From Balanoglossus misakiensis (lineage: Eukaryota; Hemichordata): a stretch of 64,000 nt of DNA. The notes below the pieces were generated by a model. That model worked only from the letters and a program-made list of their open reading frames with translations. It did no database searches and was not told the origin of the DNA. The number at the start of each line of letters is the position of its first letter. Position 1 is the first letter of the stretch. Positions 41,528 to 55,100 of this stretch are shown one piece after another. A program made the translations under genes and the position numbers. The stretch spans positions 16,306,001-16,370,000 of the forward strand of contig CM082578.2 of NCBI GenBank assembly GCA_040954595.2. Reading direction: 5' to 3'.

Positions 41528-44471
41528 GCAACTAGTCTCAGTCTCATTTTATTGTAAACTGGTAAAGCGTTGTGAGAAGGATACGCTATAGTCGATTAGG
41601 GACCCGCGAGGGGGCGCTCATCGATCCGGCACGAATAAGTGTTGGTCAGAGACAGATGTTTGCAAAAAAATCGCGATATCGTGTGGCCAAAGTTTGCTCA
41701 TATAGTACCAGTCTGTCTAACGCCAAGCCAACCCATAACAACCGCCTGCATATTAAGAAGTCTTTAATTCACAAAGATAATGTTTGAAGTGACGTCAGCA
41801 AAGTAATCTGTGCACTTACATCACAAAGTTGAACATTCAGGTGAGCTGTACTGTGTAATCTGCAATAAGTATAAATGAAAAAGCTGAAGTCTCTGATAGA
41901 AATGAAAACGAAAATGCACTGCAGCACAATGGTCGTGTCATTCGATTCCGTTCACGTCAACCTGGGATATTGGACTCTGATCAGAATCCATCATGTTGAA
42001 CTGAACCTGCATTCTTATATGCTCTATTGTTTCTGTTGACCTTTGTCATGAATTGTAGTAGGTAAGCAAAGAGTCAGCTATACATAACATAATGCTGTCA
42101 GTATATTTGTGTCATTTTAGTTGTGTATACCGGTATATGGCATATGTCATTTCAATCTGATTAACCGTCGTTAGCTGTCGAAGATTGGTTCCTCCTTTCG
42201 CCGTGTTCCTTATACTCTTATTGTGCCAGACCCGCCTCTCTCATCTGCACGGAGAGGAGAGAACAACAGAAATGAATGATGTTATTAGAATTGACTTGAA
42301 CAAGCACTTATTTTGAGATAGCTAAATAGAATATAGCGAGTTCATCCAACTTGAAATGTGATCAGAAGGTCGGTCGGTCACTTGAATTATTAGTGGCATC
42401 GTAATTGTAGTTACTGAAGCGCTTGACGACTACAGTATACCACCGATAGTGGTTCATGCTTGCAATAGTCGGGAAAAAACACACGTGTAAATTATAAAGA
42501 CGTAGATTCTGTATGACTTTAAATTTTCTAAAACTGTTTTGAAATAAATCACTATAAAACTATAAATGCATGAAATCTATAAATATATGAGTGTAAAGTT
42601 ACGGTCTATACGTATACCAGACCGCACCTAAATTCCTGAATTCTTTTGCGCTGAGATAATTTCAAGTACTAAGAGTCCTATGCGAAGAGAATTCTTGTGC
42701 TGGTAATTTCTTGCCATTTTGGACCCTGTATTCCTGTATTGGTGAGTCCCATCGATTTCTGTATCCTACATTAATCAGATCATTGATTTAATCACTTGGA
42801 TAACAGGTGAGAAGAATAAGACAAACTAAGCTCCCAACACACATACGGGAAGTCATAAAAGTAATTTAAAACATTTTGTAATAATGGCTCCTGCAAGGGT
42901 GGCATCTGATGCATGTTGCCCTCCGATACAAGTCTTTAGGTTACATACATGTACATACCATTCTGACTAAAATCGTGTGCAGAGATAGGTGGCGTCTTTA
43001 CCTTTCCTTCGACTGCTGTTGGCGTTCTGTTGCTGTTATTGGTGGTGGGTGACGACTGGTTGTTCTCGCGAGTACAGTATCGTTTAATAAATGTGAAAAA
43101 GAACGTCACCAGCACATGTACAGGTCCTATAATTTGGGGGAGGGAGGAAAGGAGGGGGACAATCCCCCCGGAGACCCGTTCGTTGAAAGCTGTCTGCCCT
43201 GCAAATATTGATGGTAGGTGGAAGACAGTTTACATCCAGAAACACGATGTCGTTGACAGCGGAAATGAGATGTTACGTAACGACGACAAGACAGGTTTAT
43301 AACCTTGAAAAGAAATGTTTACTAAAGAGGTCACGATTTAAGGAGGATATAGGGTCGAATATTAGGCCACTAACCGCGCATTTCCGGGTAAAGAGCCTAT
43401 AGTCGGAGGATATTCCATCGGAATACGTTGTGGTCAAAGTCTTGGCAAATATTGGAATTGCGGTGACAACTGAAAGTCAGTACATGTATATACTTTATCG
43501 ACATGATTAATCATTTTGGATGAAATGTTCGAGGTACATGAGGTAAGAGCGCTCTCAAAAAGTGGGTGGGCGTTGAGATACTTTTTGCGTTTGTGTGGAT
43601 CTGTATATAAACAAAAACAACCCCGAGATCGCGTCTTGGTGGCGGTGTTGGTTGGTCTGCGTCCATGGCAATGGATTTGTTACCTGTGCTGTATTTTGTG
43701 GGTTTTTGGTGTTATTGATAGAAAACCGGGCAGACTAACAATAATGCCACAGTTGGACAAGGAAGTAAACAGACATGTGTGTACTTCACATTATGGCCTC
43801 AAAAGGCTACCCCCATCCCCACTTCCTTATACTCGGTACGTCGTCACCGTGCTGTGCTTGATTCAGTCATAATACAATATTTTAAAAATACTAGTACACA
43901 TGAAAACGATAAAATAACAAAGAGTTTTCGCGTTTACAACAACCATTCAATATGCTTGCATGTGATTTTTGTGTTCTCCTAGTTGGTGGTTTTACACGGC
44001 CATGGACAACAACCGGACCCAAAGAACCGGGATGTCAGGTCAAACTGTTCCGAGTCCGGATTTACGGCAGGGCACATAGAGTTTCATTTAATAAAAGAGC
44101 GCCTATACAGATGTGTGAAACACAATTCATGGGTTTGTTTTTAAGACATCTGGATCTTCCAGTTTATTCGATTGGCGCGATTGCGTTGAAGTGTATAAAT
44201 TGAGGTCGGGACCCTATAGGCCTACACTTGTCAAATCGGACATGTGCTCCGGTGCAGTGATCGATGTCGCAATTCGTTTGTAATACCCACGCAATTTGTA
44301 CATGTGGCATTTTCGCCACATCTGACACCGGCTCGTGTATATGTCATCGAACTTTTCGTTGTTCGTGGAAGTTAGAACTAAATTGTCGTTACCATGTTTT
44401 ACATGAGGTAGGTAAGGTAATGACTATGTTGTGATTCCTGGTTATTTTGATAATTTGGAAGAGGGTTGTGA

Positions 44472-44681
<210 letters not shown>

Positions 44682-45723
44682 TTGCACTTAAAAGGGCGAT
44701 GATTAAACAGTTTGTACAATTGCAGCAACCAGCAGAATGAGCACTGAGTCATAAATGAACACAAAAGCAGAAATATATTCATGACCGGTCTCATTTCATC
44801 ACAACAGACAGAACGATAAAAACCTGAAGTTACCTGTTTGGTAAGTAACTAGCCTAGGCCTATATCAATTTGGTTAAGATTAATGAAACAGACTTGTCTC
44901 AATGGCGAGTGCGACCGGTGTGGAAGACTTCTTAGAAACAGGTGTAAACAAACAATAGGCCTGCTTCTAATAGAGTTACAGTAGGCCCCCTACACTTCGT
45001 TCAAATGGATATCGACACTATCACGGGGAAATGGACTAATAATTTTGTGTCGATGTATGTTTGTAGGTGGGTAGGTAGGCCTGTCTGTGTTCCATTCACC
45101 AAGGATTTTGGCCAGTGTAGGATTCTTGAATTCTGAGCCGGTTTGCAAACGTTATAATACAGCTAAGGACTATGTCCTATCAGGCGTCGATTTGGTACGA
45201 TAAACCAAAATTAGAAGCCTACTTTTTAGCGTTACGGGATAGCCAATCCAGGTATCTTCAGCCTAAGTGGTGAAAGGAAGAGCGAGCATGAAAACTCATA
45301 AATAATGACAGCTTTTTTCCTCTCTTCAACAACCCTCTTCTGTTTGAGTTACTCATTTTACCCATAGACGCTAATGAATCGAATTTTCCATTCGGTGAAC
45401 GATCGTGATTGTAAGCATGACTTGAACAAATGCCGGGTGCGGTGATACCGCGTGACTGTCTGTGATGACTCACCCTGATCTCGTATGGACCTGGTACATC
45501 GCTCGCATGCATCATGGTTTTCTGGAATGGAAAATGTCTCCGCTCCGATAACTTCGAAGCCCCGGGATTCCACACATTAGCCCCTCTCTCGCAGAATGCA
45601 TATATTGTTTCCGATCGATCTTTGTGGACGTTCGAACGTTGCAATCGCACAAGGCGGACGATACTACATGTACATGTATGCGCTGCTTGAGTCGACTAGT
45701 GACGTCATGTTTTGGTTGCGGTT

Positions 45724-45734
45724 GGGGATTCCCC
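45724..45734. promoter_or_regulatory. NF-kappaB-like site
   Basis: GGGGATTCCCC, the same 11-mer as at 37176 and 52336. Confidence 0.35.
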
Positions 45735-45799
45735 CTTCGTTCGCGCATGTGTAATGCCAACTGGGCAACCACGCACACACCAGCCTATAACCTGTTGCC

Positions 45800-45877
45800 T
45801 AGTCTCGGTTACCCAGACCCCTCTGCTTTTCCGTGGGGCCAACGGAAGAAGCAGAGAGGTCTGGGTAACCGAGACTG
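45800..45877. mobile_element. 78-bp foldback element with 9-bp target duplication
   Basis: Arms 45801-45834 and 45841-45876 are almost perfect inverted repeats beginning AGTCTCGGTTACCCAGACC, with one mismatch and one indel and a loop of a few bases. Identical 9-bp direct repeats CCTGTTGCC lie immediately outside (45791-45799 and 45878-45886), as expected for a target-site duplication. No coding capacity. A 9-bp duplication suggests a Mutator-like mobiliser. Confidence 0.7.
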
Positions 45878-45990
45878 CCTGTTGCCATGATATCCATGTA
45901 CATCCACATGTACAATGATACCGTTTGCGTGTCTGAGTCTACATGGTCTACGCAAGGACGCGGTTAAATGTATAACTGCTGATCCCGATA

Positions 45991-46144
45991 TAGACTCTCT
46001 CACAGCCCCTCTCGTCGTCCATGCAGGCTTATGGACTGAATGTGTGCCCGCCGAGAAGGTTAGCTACACAACACCAGACGGTGCTTCTCCCTTGCCAAAC
46101 GGTTGAGGGAGCATAGCGAACCGTGGGCTGTGAGAGAGTCTAAA
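45991..46144. mobile_element. About 152-bp MITE-like element
   Basis: Perfect 18-bp inverted ends TAGACTCTCTCACAGCCC (45991-46008 and complement 46125-46142) are flanked by direct repeats CCCGATA (45984-45990 and 46145-46151). The two extra A residues on the right leave the exact boundary uncertain. No open frame. Confidence 0.55.
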
Positions 46145-46388
46145 CCCGATAGGGCCTACTATGTACTAATAGCCGAGAAAGCTACTCGTCTTTTGACAAA
46201 TTTCGGGGTGTAAGTCCAGCGCATTAAACTTTAACACTTAAACGTCATTGATGGCTTTTTATAACTCCTACCCTAAACAATTTGAGTGGCCTCGAAACAG
46301 AATTCACTTATAGTTGGCCATCGCTCTTCCCATAAGTTTATACACTGAAAAGGATTTTTGTCTCATAGTTACTACGCCTGCGCGTGCT

Positions 46389-46399
46389 GGGGCTTCCCC
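46389..46399. promoter_or_regulatory. NF-kappaB-like site
   Basis: GGGGCTTCCCC, match to GGGRNWYYCC. Confidence 0.3.
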
Positions 46400-49138
46400 T
46401 CCGATTCCTGACGTTTTCACCCATGACAGACATAGGTCATGTTTCGCTTTGGCGTACCCAGTAACCAAGTAGGTTACTAGGTTTTCCACAACCGTTCAAA
46501 TCACACATTACCACGACACGGGTGTTCCAGTGTGCTCCCGAGATCTCGGGAACCAATCTGGAATATATGATAAAAAAGATGAGCTGTAGTACATGAAGTA
46601 AATGTTCATGAAAAGCTCAGGATGCTGAATTGCCGCTCCGGGATGTGATCTTTTTATTTTACTTGACACGCCTAAAGTCATTTTGATGCGGATCTTTCGC
46701 ATTTGATGTCTTTGGTTCGCCGGTATTACTAGATACTAGTAGGTCCAAACGCCTACCTGATTATGACCTGTTCGTTTGATTCCCAGAAAATGTTAACAAT
46801 ATGCATGCGTTTCCGAGAACTCAAGTTTAGGTTAAACATGGCGGAATAGCATGTAAGGTAACGTATAGGAAATACTGGTAAGAGAAAATAACGCCACTTG
46901 TAAAATTCGCTTACTTTATTTTAAAATATCCGCAGCAGTATCAAATCCATAAAATTGTTGTCAACCGCCACCTAGTGAAATTCGCCTGTCACTAGTGTCA
47001 GCATTACACAATCTGTTACATGCGTGGTACCATATAGGCCCTAAATGTCGCCGTAGTAATCTGTTTTGTGCGTAGTTTAGGGGCACAAGTTGGCAGCGAC
47101 GTTTTCAACATTAAGGCAAAAGTATATATTTTTAGACCAAAGAAAAAATAGTCAGCTTCATGACTGACAGTGCCAGTGGCCAAGGCGTCGTAGTGCCCGT
47201 CGCCAGGGTGATTTGATGTCAGACGTTCAGTCAGTCTGAAATCGCCAAGAGGTTGCCACTCTTCAAACATAATGTTACTGTAGTCATGCACATACATGTA
47301 CATGTACTATATGCTACCAGTATAGTTTATTGTAGTAGCAGTTTTTATATAATCCGATAAGTCTAGTTTTGGTTTCGATATGTGCAGTGGTACAGCGTAT
47401 AGGCTACCCCATCATGCACTGCTGGCGTGAATGTATTGCTCAATGTCGCCTAGCTTAAAGTATTACTATATGTGAATATTTCCAAACTTTCCGGACACTG
47501 AGAAGATTGAAAGTATAGGGGCAACTGCATTGAGTTGCGTACACTGTCACTGTATTAATACACTATGGCCGTAAAATTAAGTGATATTACCTAAGTAAAT
47601 TGGTGTCAAAGTGAAACCTTAATGGGGCTTGTGTATGACAACCGAATTCTGTGAAGTTCAGACGTGTCAAAAATACGATCAATATCATTAGAGGGTTATA
47701 AGTAGCCATTGTTAACGCGAGTTAAACAATCCGCAATCGCATGGCGATGTATAGACAGCATTAGGTAAGTTTCTTCGATGTCTCCATAGAAGGCCATATA
47801 AATTACCAATCATATTCAAAGTTTTTTGTGTATGGTGCTTGATTGATGCTTGCGTTATCGTCGAAGATGACGACATGACCTCGAAAGTTGCAAGAGTTTA
47901 GTTACGCGAAGGTTAGGGTAGACCCTTTTTGCCAGGTGGCCGTATAATACGCGAAGTTCATCAGACCATCCGACGGAACCGGTACTTCTTGAGACAATAT
48001 CGTACTGATATAATTATACAAGGTAAAAGCTTCTTTGTAACAGCCTGAGTCCCATCGATGACGTGGAACGGGTCTCATTGTGACGTGAATTCTTCTTGAG
48101 CGTAAGTTTAAGGGAAAACACTTGACAAGCGATACTTTTGTAGACGTGAAGCTTTGCATGATGAGGCAGTTATGAGGTCGGAGAATATTAGTGTACAGTC
48201 ACAATGATGTGGTATATATCATAAAGTTCTTTGTGTGTACGTGTGTTGAAAGCTGAAGAACAGCAACTCAATCGACTGTGGGGGCGCCCTTTATTAACAA
48301 AATGGCGGGTCGTGTGCCATATATATTATAGGTCTACGCAGTTCACATTGCAGTTGTAAATAGACTTCGCAAATTGATCTTAAGTTATTAATAATACCCT
48401 AAAACGTGTTCGGAAGATCTATGGATTAATTTACAATACATCAGTTCCGGTTTGCCTTGAAAAAGCGCCTTGTACTTCTGAAAGTGCAAAGGTCAGTATA
48501 TGTATATGAACCTAGTACATTCATGATGTGTACACAATGTGAATTTCACAAATTTTAGTCCCAAAAGTGTAAACACCACATTGGAAAATGCCCGAAAGGC
48601 TAGCTACTCGATGGTTAGTTCACAGTCGTCCCTCTGTTGGTTCAACCATGGGCATGCTTCAACCATGAACATTTGTGGCACCTCCTCCATAGCTCAACAT
48701 ATAGTATAACTGGAGGTGTAGCCTCCTAGTATTTCCTACCTTCATGGTAACGACTTAGTTCCTGTGAATCTGTAAGAGACAGAGACAGATGAGATGTGTT
48801 ACTGGTTAAGGATACTGTTTGCAAAAACAAATGATGAATTAAATCCTGTTTTTATATATTACAGGATCCAACAATAACATGAGAACAATAAAAACCACCA
48901 AAACTGGTTTCTCATTGTATAAGTGTTCTCAGTATATTGCCACTTGGACATTTTAACGTTAACCCTTTCACCCCTAGTTTCCTCTATAAAGGTCCAGATT
49001 TACTACAGAAAACAATGATTTGGAATACACCATGTTGGTGAAAGGGTTAAAGCATACAATCTCAAACTGAGTGAGATATTGACTGACAGAACTACAAACA
49101 TGTTTTTCATATCCTTTTTATTCTCTTGCTTCACAGTT

Positions 49139-52100
49139 ATGACAAGTGCAAATACAACTCTGAGAAGTAGCAAGCAGTACATCTGGAACGTCAGTGATGT
49201 CTTGGGAACTGGAGCTACAGGCGCTGTGTACAAAGGCAGGAACAAGGTATAGACTGGTTTTTGTGAAATTTAGAAATATGACAAACTGAAGTAGTGGAGA
49301 TGACTGTGTTGTGCTGGAAGGGATGGTTTGGACTTCTATAGTCTGCTCATAGAATCAGTCTCAGTGAGAGAGACATGAAATGAAATGGGAAGTGGAGGAA
49401 TTTTGCTCTTTAAAGATTTCTGTATCATAGAAGTTAATAGTAAGTTGTTACGTTTTTCTGACCGATGCAGTCACCAACATTTCTAGTTTGCCAATGAGGA
49501 AGTCAGTCATTGGTGAAACATAGGAAAAATCTATTGTATGATGATTACATCAGCATTACAGAGGCATCAGAACTTTTAACTTCCATGGTTGTTTCTATTT
49601 GTTGTCTTGAACAGAAAACTGGAGATGTAGTGGCTGTGAAGACCTTTAATCACATCAGCTTCATGCGACCCTACGAAGTCCAGATGAGGGAGTTCGAAGT
49701 GCTGCTCAAACTCAACCACAAAAATATCGTCAAGCTTCATGACATCGAAGAAGAGGTATGAATCAAGCGTCTGGTTTGTGAAACACTTCTGGTGTAATTA
49801 GAAGCGGAATAGGTTGTTTACACTAGCTGACAAAGTGAGAGTTTGAACCACACTGGGGCCTGTTGTAAAGGGAGCATGAAGCGCCCTCAATGGTCATGCT
49901 TGGTACATTGAGGTTCTGTCTGTGTATCTTTAGTGAGTTTTATACCTATTTTGAAAACCACATGGGATTTTTGTACTCCAGGCAATTGACAGACGGGTGC
50001 ACCCTTGAATATAAACCATAGCTCCCGACAATTATCTGACATGAACTTTTATTTGTGATTTTATTGTAAGGTCGCATTTACAAACAACTGCTTTTTTATC
50101 ATGCCATGCAGGGATCCAGCCGACAAAATGTCATCGTCATGGAACTGTGTACGGGAAGTTTGTATACTATGTTAGATGAACCAGAAAATGCCTATGGTTT
50201 GTCTGAAATAGAATTCAAACAAGTCCTTAAAGATGTGGGTAAGTTACTGATTGCTCAAAGAGTAACTGTTACTCTGAGTGAAATTTGACCATAAACTGGC
50301 AACTAAAGAGTGTGAAGATGTTGGTTGAGTGAAACATCAAGTTGAATACAAATGTTCAAAATTTTAAGGGACCCTTTAAGAGTTACATGGAAAAGCCTCT
50401 CAGTGTTCATTGAAAACTGCTTAGGCTGCATTCACAAACACCTCTGGAGGGGGGGGCGGGAGAATTCAAATTTTTTTACCGCTAATTTTCACATGCCCCC
50501 CTTCCGAACTGCCAATATTTTCAAATCCCCCCCTTCCGAACTGCCAAAATTTTGAAATCCCCCCCCCCCATTTTCTTTCACTGAGCAAAACACATCACCT
50601 ATCTATCTTGTAAAAAGAAAAACAGCGCTCCCATGAAAAGAATTTGAAACTGATGTTTTCCCTCATCAGTGGGTATTAAAACTGAACATTGTTTTTATTT
50701 TTTAAGTACATATATTTGTATTCTGTGTTGGGAGACATTGTAAACCGAGAATTGAAGGGGGTGGGTTTGGGAGGGGGTGTCCCCCTCCCACGTAAGAAAA
50801 TTTTCTAAAATACAGAGCTCAAAGCTGCATTTTAATGAACCCGGCAAAAGCAAATTAACTCAACTACCGGTATGTTGGGGAGGACAAATTTAACCGTCGC
50901 TGCTCAAAGTTATCATGGGGTGGGGGCAAGTCCCCTGACCTGGGATACTAGATAAACCAGTCAATGATTGAAAGGTGTTGATGAATGGAGGGGGTGGGTG
51001 TGGGAGGGGGTGTCCCCCTCCCACATTAGAAAATTTTGTAAAATAAAGGGCGCGAAACTGCATTTTTGTGGACTCAAAATAAATATTTAGTCGTTAAAGT
51101 TTTCAAGTCCCCCCCTTTCAGTCCCTAAATTATTTCAAATCCCCCCCCTTACATACCCTCAATTTTTTCAAATCCCCCCCCTCAATTCTCCCGCCCCCCC
51201 CTCCAGAGGTGTTTGTGAATGCAGCCTTAGTCATTCATCCTTCCTCTTTAAACAGCTGCTGGAATGAACCATCTGAAGGACAAGAACATCGTGCACAGAG
51301 ACTTGAAGCCTGGCAATATCATGAGGGTTCGAGGCGATGAGGGCCAGTCCATCTACAAATTGGCTGATTTTGGAGCAGCACGTGAACTGGACGACAACCA
51401 ACAGTTCATGTCCCTCTATGGCACTGAGGAATATCTGGCAAGTATTTGTGTTTGCTCTCTTTGATTCCAACAAGCCCACAGAAATTGTGATGCATGCTTT
51501 GCTGAGGGGGGGGGGAGGGTACATTCATGAGAGTTGTTTGAATGCTAGTTGCCTGAAGAATGCTTAATCGCTCATGTACCATAATTGATGAGTTTTGTAG
51601 GCGTCAGCACTTTTAAGGGGTCATCATAATTGACTGAGATGCGTGCAGATCTTTATAATAGCTAGATCATGACATCAGAGTAATAAATTATTGGTCACAA
51701 TCAGGCAACCTCAATGATAAAGTGCTACAAATAGTTCCGTGTGTGTTTGGAGAGTATGCTTGATGTACCCTGGAAATGATCACCTGACATGGTTTTCTTG
51801 TTAAGATTGCCTGTTTGTGTGAGTCATCATTCACAGAACGCCAAAGTTAACCCACATATTGTTTGACACCAAAATACTCAAATAATCAAAGTTTTCTTTC
51901 TGTTTCATAATGTTAACATGGTACATGTATCTTGACAGGGAAAAACTTAGAAAAAAGAAATCTGAGAAAAAGTGCATCTAAAATTTAGAGACATGGCATA
52001 TTGTCCGGTTCTTTGAGTGCCATCGTTTGTCAAATATCATGTGATATAAATTTTCAGTGGTGCCAGAGTCGAATCCTAATGTCAGATCAGTGAATGAACT

Positions 52101-55100
52101 GTGGTTGCATTTTCTTCCGAGGCGCAACAAGTTGAAGTAGAAATAAATTTCACTCACCCGATGGATTTGGCGTTGTCCTGAAATTTTAACTTTTTGCAGA
52201 GAGCTGTCCAGTCGCACAGCATGTCACGAGCAGTTTGTACGACTAAACTGTGATGTTTTGGATGTTTGCCAAAATTGTGTGACGTTTAATTCACATGCAA
52301 ATTATCTGTATGCAAATGAGCCTCTTTGGGGGACTGGGGATTCCCCTTGTTCTCTGTCATGAATAAAATTTGCCATATATGGTCTCAACAGGTACTCCAC
52401 CCACACTATACAAAATTTGACATTCATGATGAAGGCACGTGGTGGTTCATATGACATCGCTTGTATGATTAGAAAAGTGTTCATACATACAGTCAGAATA
52501 CCAGCTATTTCCAGGAAGTAAATGAAGCCCATAGTCTGATTATGCTTGGATTGCGCCACTTGTGCAACCTACATATCTACATTAGGTCAAGAGTGAATTC
52601 TTTTTTGGCCATGTTTGCCATGAATACTTCCATCTGATATCTACCAACTTGTTACCCCTTACATGAATGTACATGTCAAAACCAAGCCACACAACTTTAA
52701 GTGCAGAGAAGTTTTCTCGCTAGATATTTGATGTCACTTCTCAACATCTCTGTTACAAATTACTGAATAAATTGTTAAATTCTTCTAACTCTCATCCAGG
52801 TTAGTGGTAGTTTCAGGGAGGCAATTTCCCAATCACATGCCCTGTGTTTCATTTATTTATGGAGACATAGAATTAACATTTAAAAAGTCAATGCTTAGAT
52901 TGTGCCAGAAAGCAGGTCTGTGTAATCCAGTTGTTAGTCAGTCATAATGCACGTGACATACAAATGTTAAAAATAGCTAGTTGTAAATTGTCTTTTCTGT
53001 CAGATAAATATGACAGTAAAGATGTACTCACCAGAAAATGATGCTAATGATGATCTTGACATTTGTCCATCGTGTGTGAAAAAAATATCACCAGTAACAT
53101 CAGAGCTTCGCATCATCAAGTCATTAAGACAGACAGACAGACTGACAGAGAAACTGGGTTACAATGCCACTTGTTCACAACAGAGTCAGACAGCCAGTCA
53201 CCCAATCTGGCTACTGCGGGTACCTCCAACCCAACCACTCACATCTCTGCGTTCATAGAAATCACATTTGTTCTTTGTATTGATAGGCTAGATGAGAAGG
53301 CGTGTCTAATGATTGTCTGTATTGTGTCAGATATGCATGTCTACGTGCTGTGGTGTGACCCACATGTACTAGTCTATAAATAGATATGAGTGATTGTTTT
53401 TCATTCACTTTTCACAAAAAAGCAGGATGTTTATTTTTTCCCATTTTCAAGCAATGCAGAAAGATTTACTCTTTTCTAGAATGACTCATCTTGCCTCAAA
53501 AACAACAGCAAAGAAAAAAAAAATTTGCTTATTCATCCCCCTCCAATTCTGGCCTTCACAAAAACGGGACTGGTTAAAAAGTCAAAAGATTGTGAATTAA
53601 GGCAAACTTGTAAAAGACAGTTTTTGCTTTAATATTCCCTTTTGTGTGAATTACCGCTAATAAAAAAAAATAGTCTGAATTATTTGAAATATTTGGGTCT
53701 GCCAATACATGTACAGGAGCAATAAATTATAAAGTTGTGGCATTTGGAAATCTGACCTGTCAGGATTGAACTCTCTCTGAACTTTTCTGTCTGCAGCTAT
53801 TTGTAATAGCAAATTTCGTCAAACAAAAATATTCACCTGAATCGTGAATCATTTCCACAGAAAAAGGCTGACCAGACTTTGTAATTTATTGTTAGAGAAA
53901 ATTGTCATTTGTCCGATCTACTCAGATGACCATGTACCTGTTTGACCCTTGTTTTCTCGGTAGTGACTGACTGTGTGGGTTGGTGTTTGCATTTAGCAGT
54001 CATACGATGTTTGCCTGTTAAATGTGTGGGCGATTGTTTTTATGAGTAAGAAAAAAAAACATCCACAGAAAGAAACTTATGTGCAATCATTTAAAACATT
54101 TCAGAGCTTTTCGTATTTCATTTTTTGTCACAGACATGACAGGTGTATAACGGGTGCGTGAATGCTTTAAACTCTTATAATAGACCTTTCAACGTACATA
54201 CAGATTTTTGGCATGGATCAACTTCCCATCTCACTGAATTTTTTCCCCTCCGTTTTCTTCCTTAGCACCCTGACCTGTACGAAAGAGCTGTGCTGCGCAA
54301 ACCAATGGGCAAAACCTTTTCGGCATCTGTTGATTTGTGGAGCATAGGGGTGACGTTATTCCACGTAGCAGCGGGCCATTTGCCCTTCAGACCATTTGGC
54401 GGAAGGAGAAATAGAGAGACAATGTAAGTGACAAAAAACTTGTATATCAAATTAAATTATATCCAGTCATCACTTGCAAAATGTTATATACAATAATGAA
54501 AGGTGACTTTTTGATTTGGGTTGATGAAGTCCAGATTTCCAGGGAGGTGTAGTATTAGTAATTCAGAAATAGAACTAGAAAAAACTTTTCTAAACATCCG
54601 GTATTCTGTGTTCAGGTATTACATCACCACTCAGAAGGCCTCTGGTGTCATATCTGGGGTACAGAAACGTGATGACGGTGACATAGAATGGAGTAGAGAA
54701 CTTCCGAAAACATCTCAGCTGTCTCAAGGTCTGAAGGATTTGGTGACGCCAGTGCTAGCCGGTCTGATGGAGTGTGATCAGGACAGAATGTGGACATTTG
54801 AGCAATTCATCAGTGAGACAGACAGGATATTGTCTATGAAGGTGATTGATGTCTTCAACGTGACCACGGCCAAACTACACAAGATCTACATAGAACCGAA
54901 TCAAACGTAAGTCATACAATCGCCTGCATGGGGGAGTGGGTGGTTGTATGGGTGAGTGAGTGAGTGAGTGAGTGAAAAGAAATAAAGAAAGCAAGGCTGT
55001 TTTTTTGTCCTGTCTTGTTCTGATAAAACACATTCCCACTGTTTGAGCATAACATGATGTCCTCACATACCTTTTAATACAACTCTAGGTATGCGGAATA

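Noticed and set aside
45258-45650. 130-codon minus-strand frame
   Set aside because: No recognisable domain or family match; it overlaps other equally plausible frames and lies beside small mobile elements.
51438-51445. GT donor overlapping the TBK1 intron 4 GC donor
   Set aside because: It gives a frameshift and immediate stop when joined to the well-supported exon at 54266.
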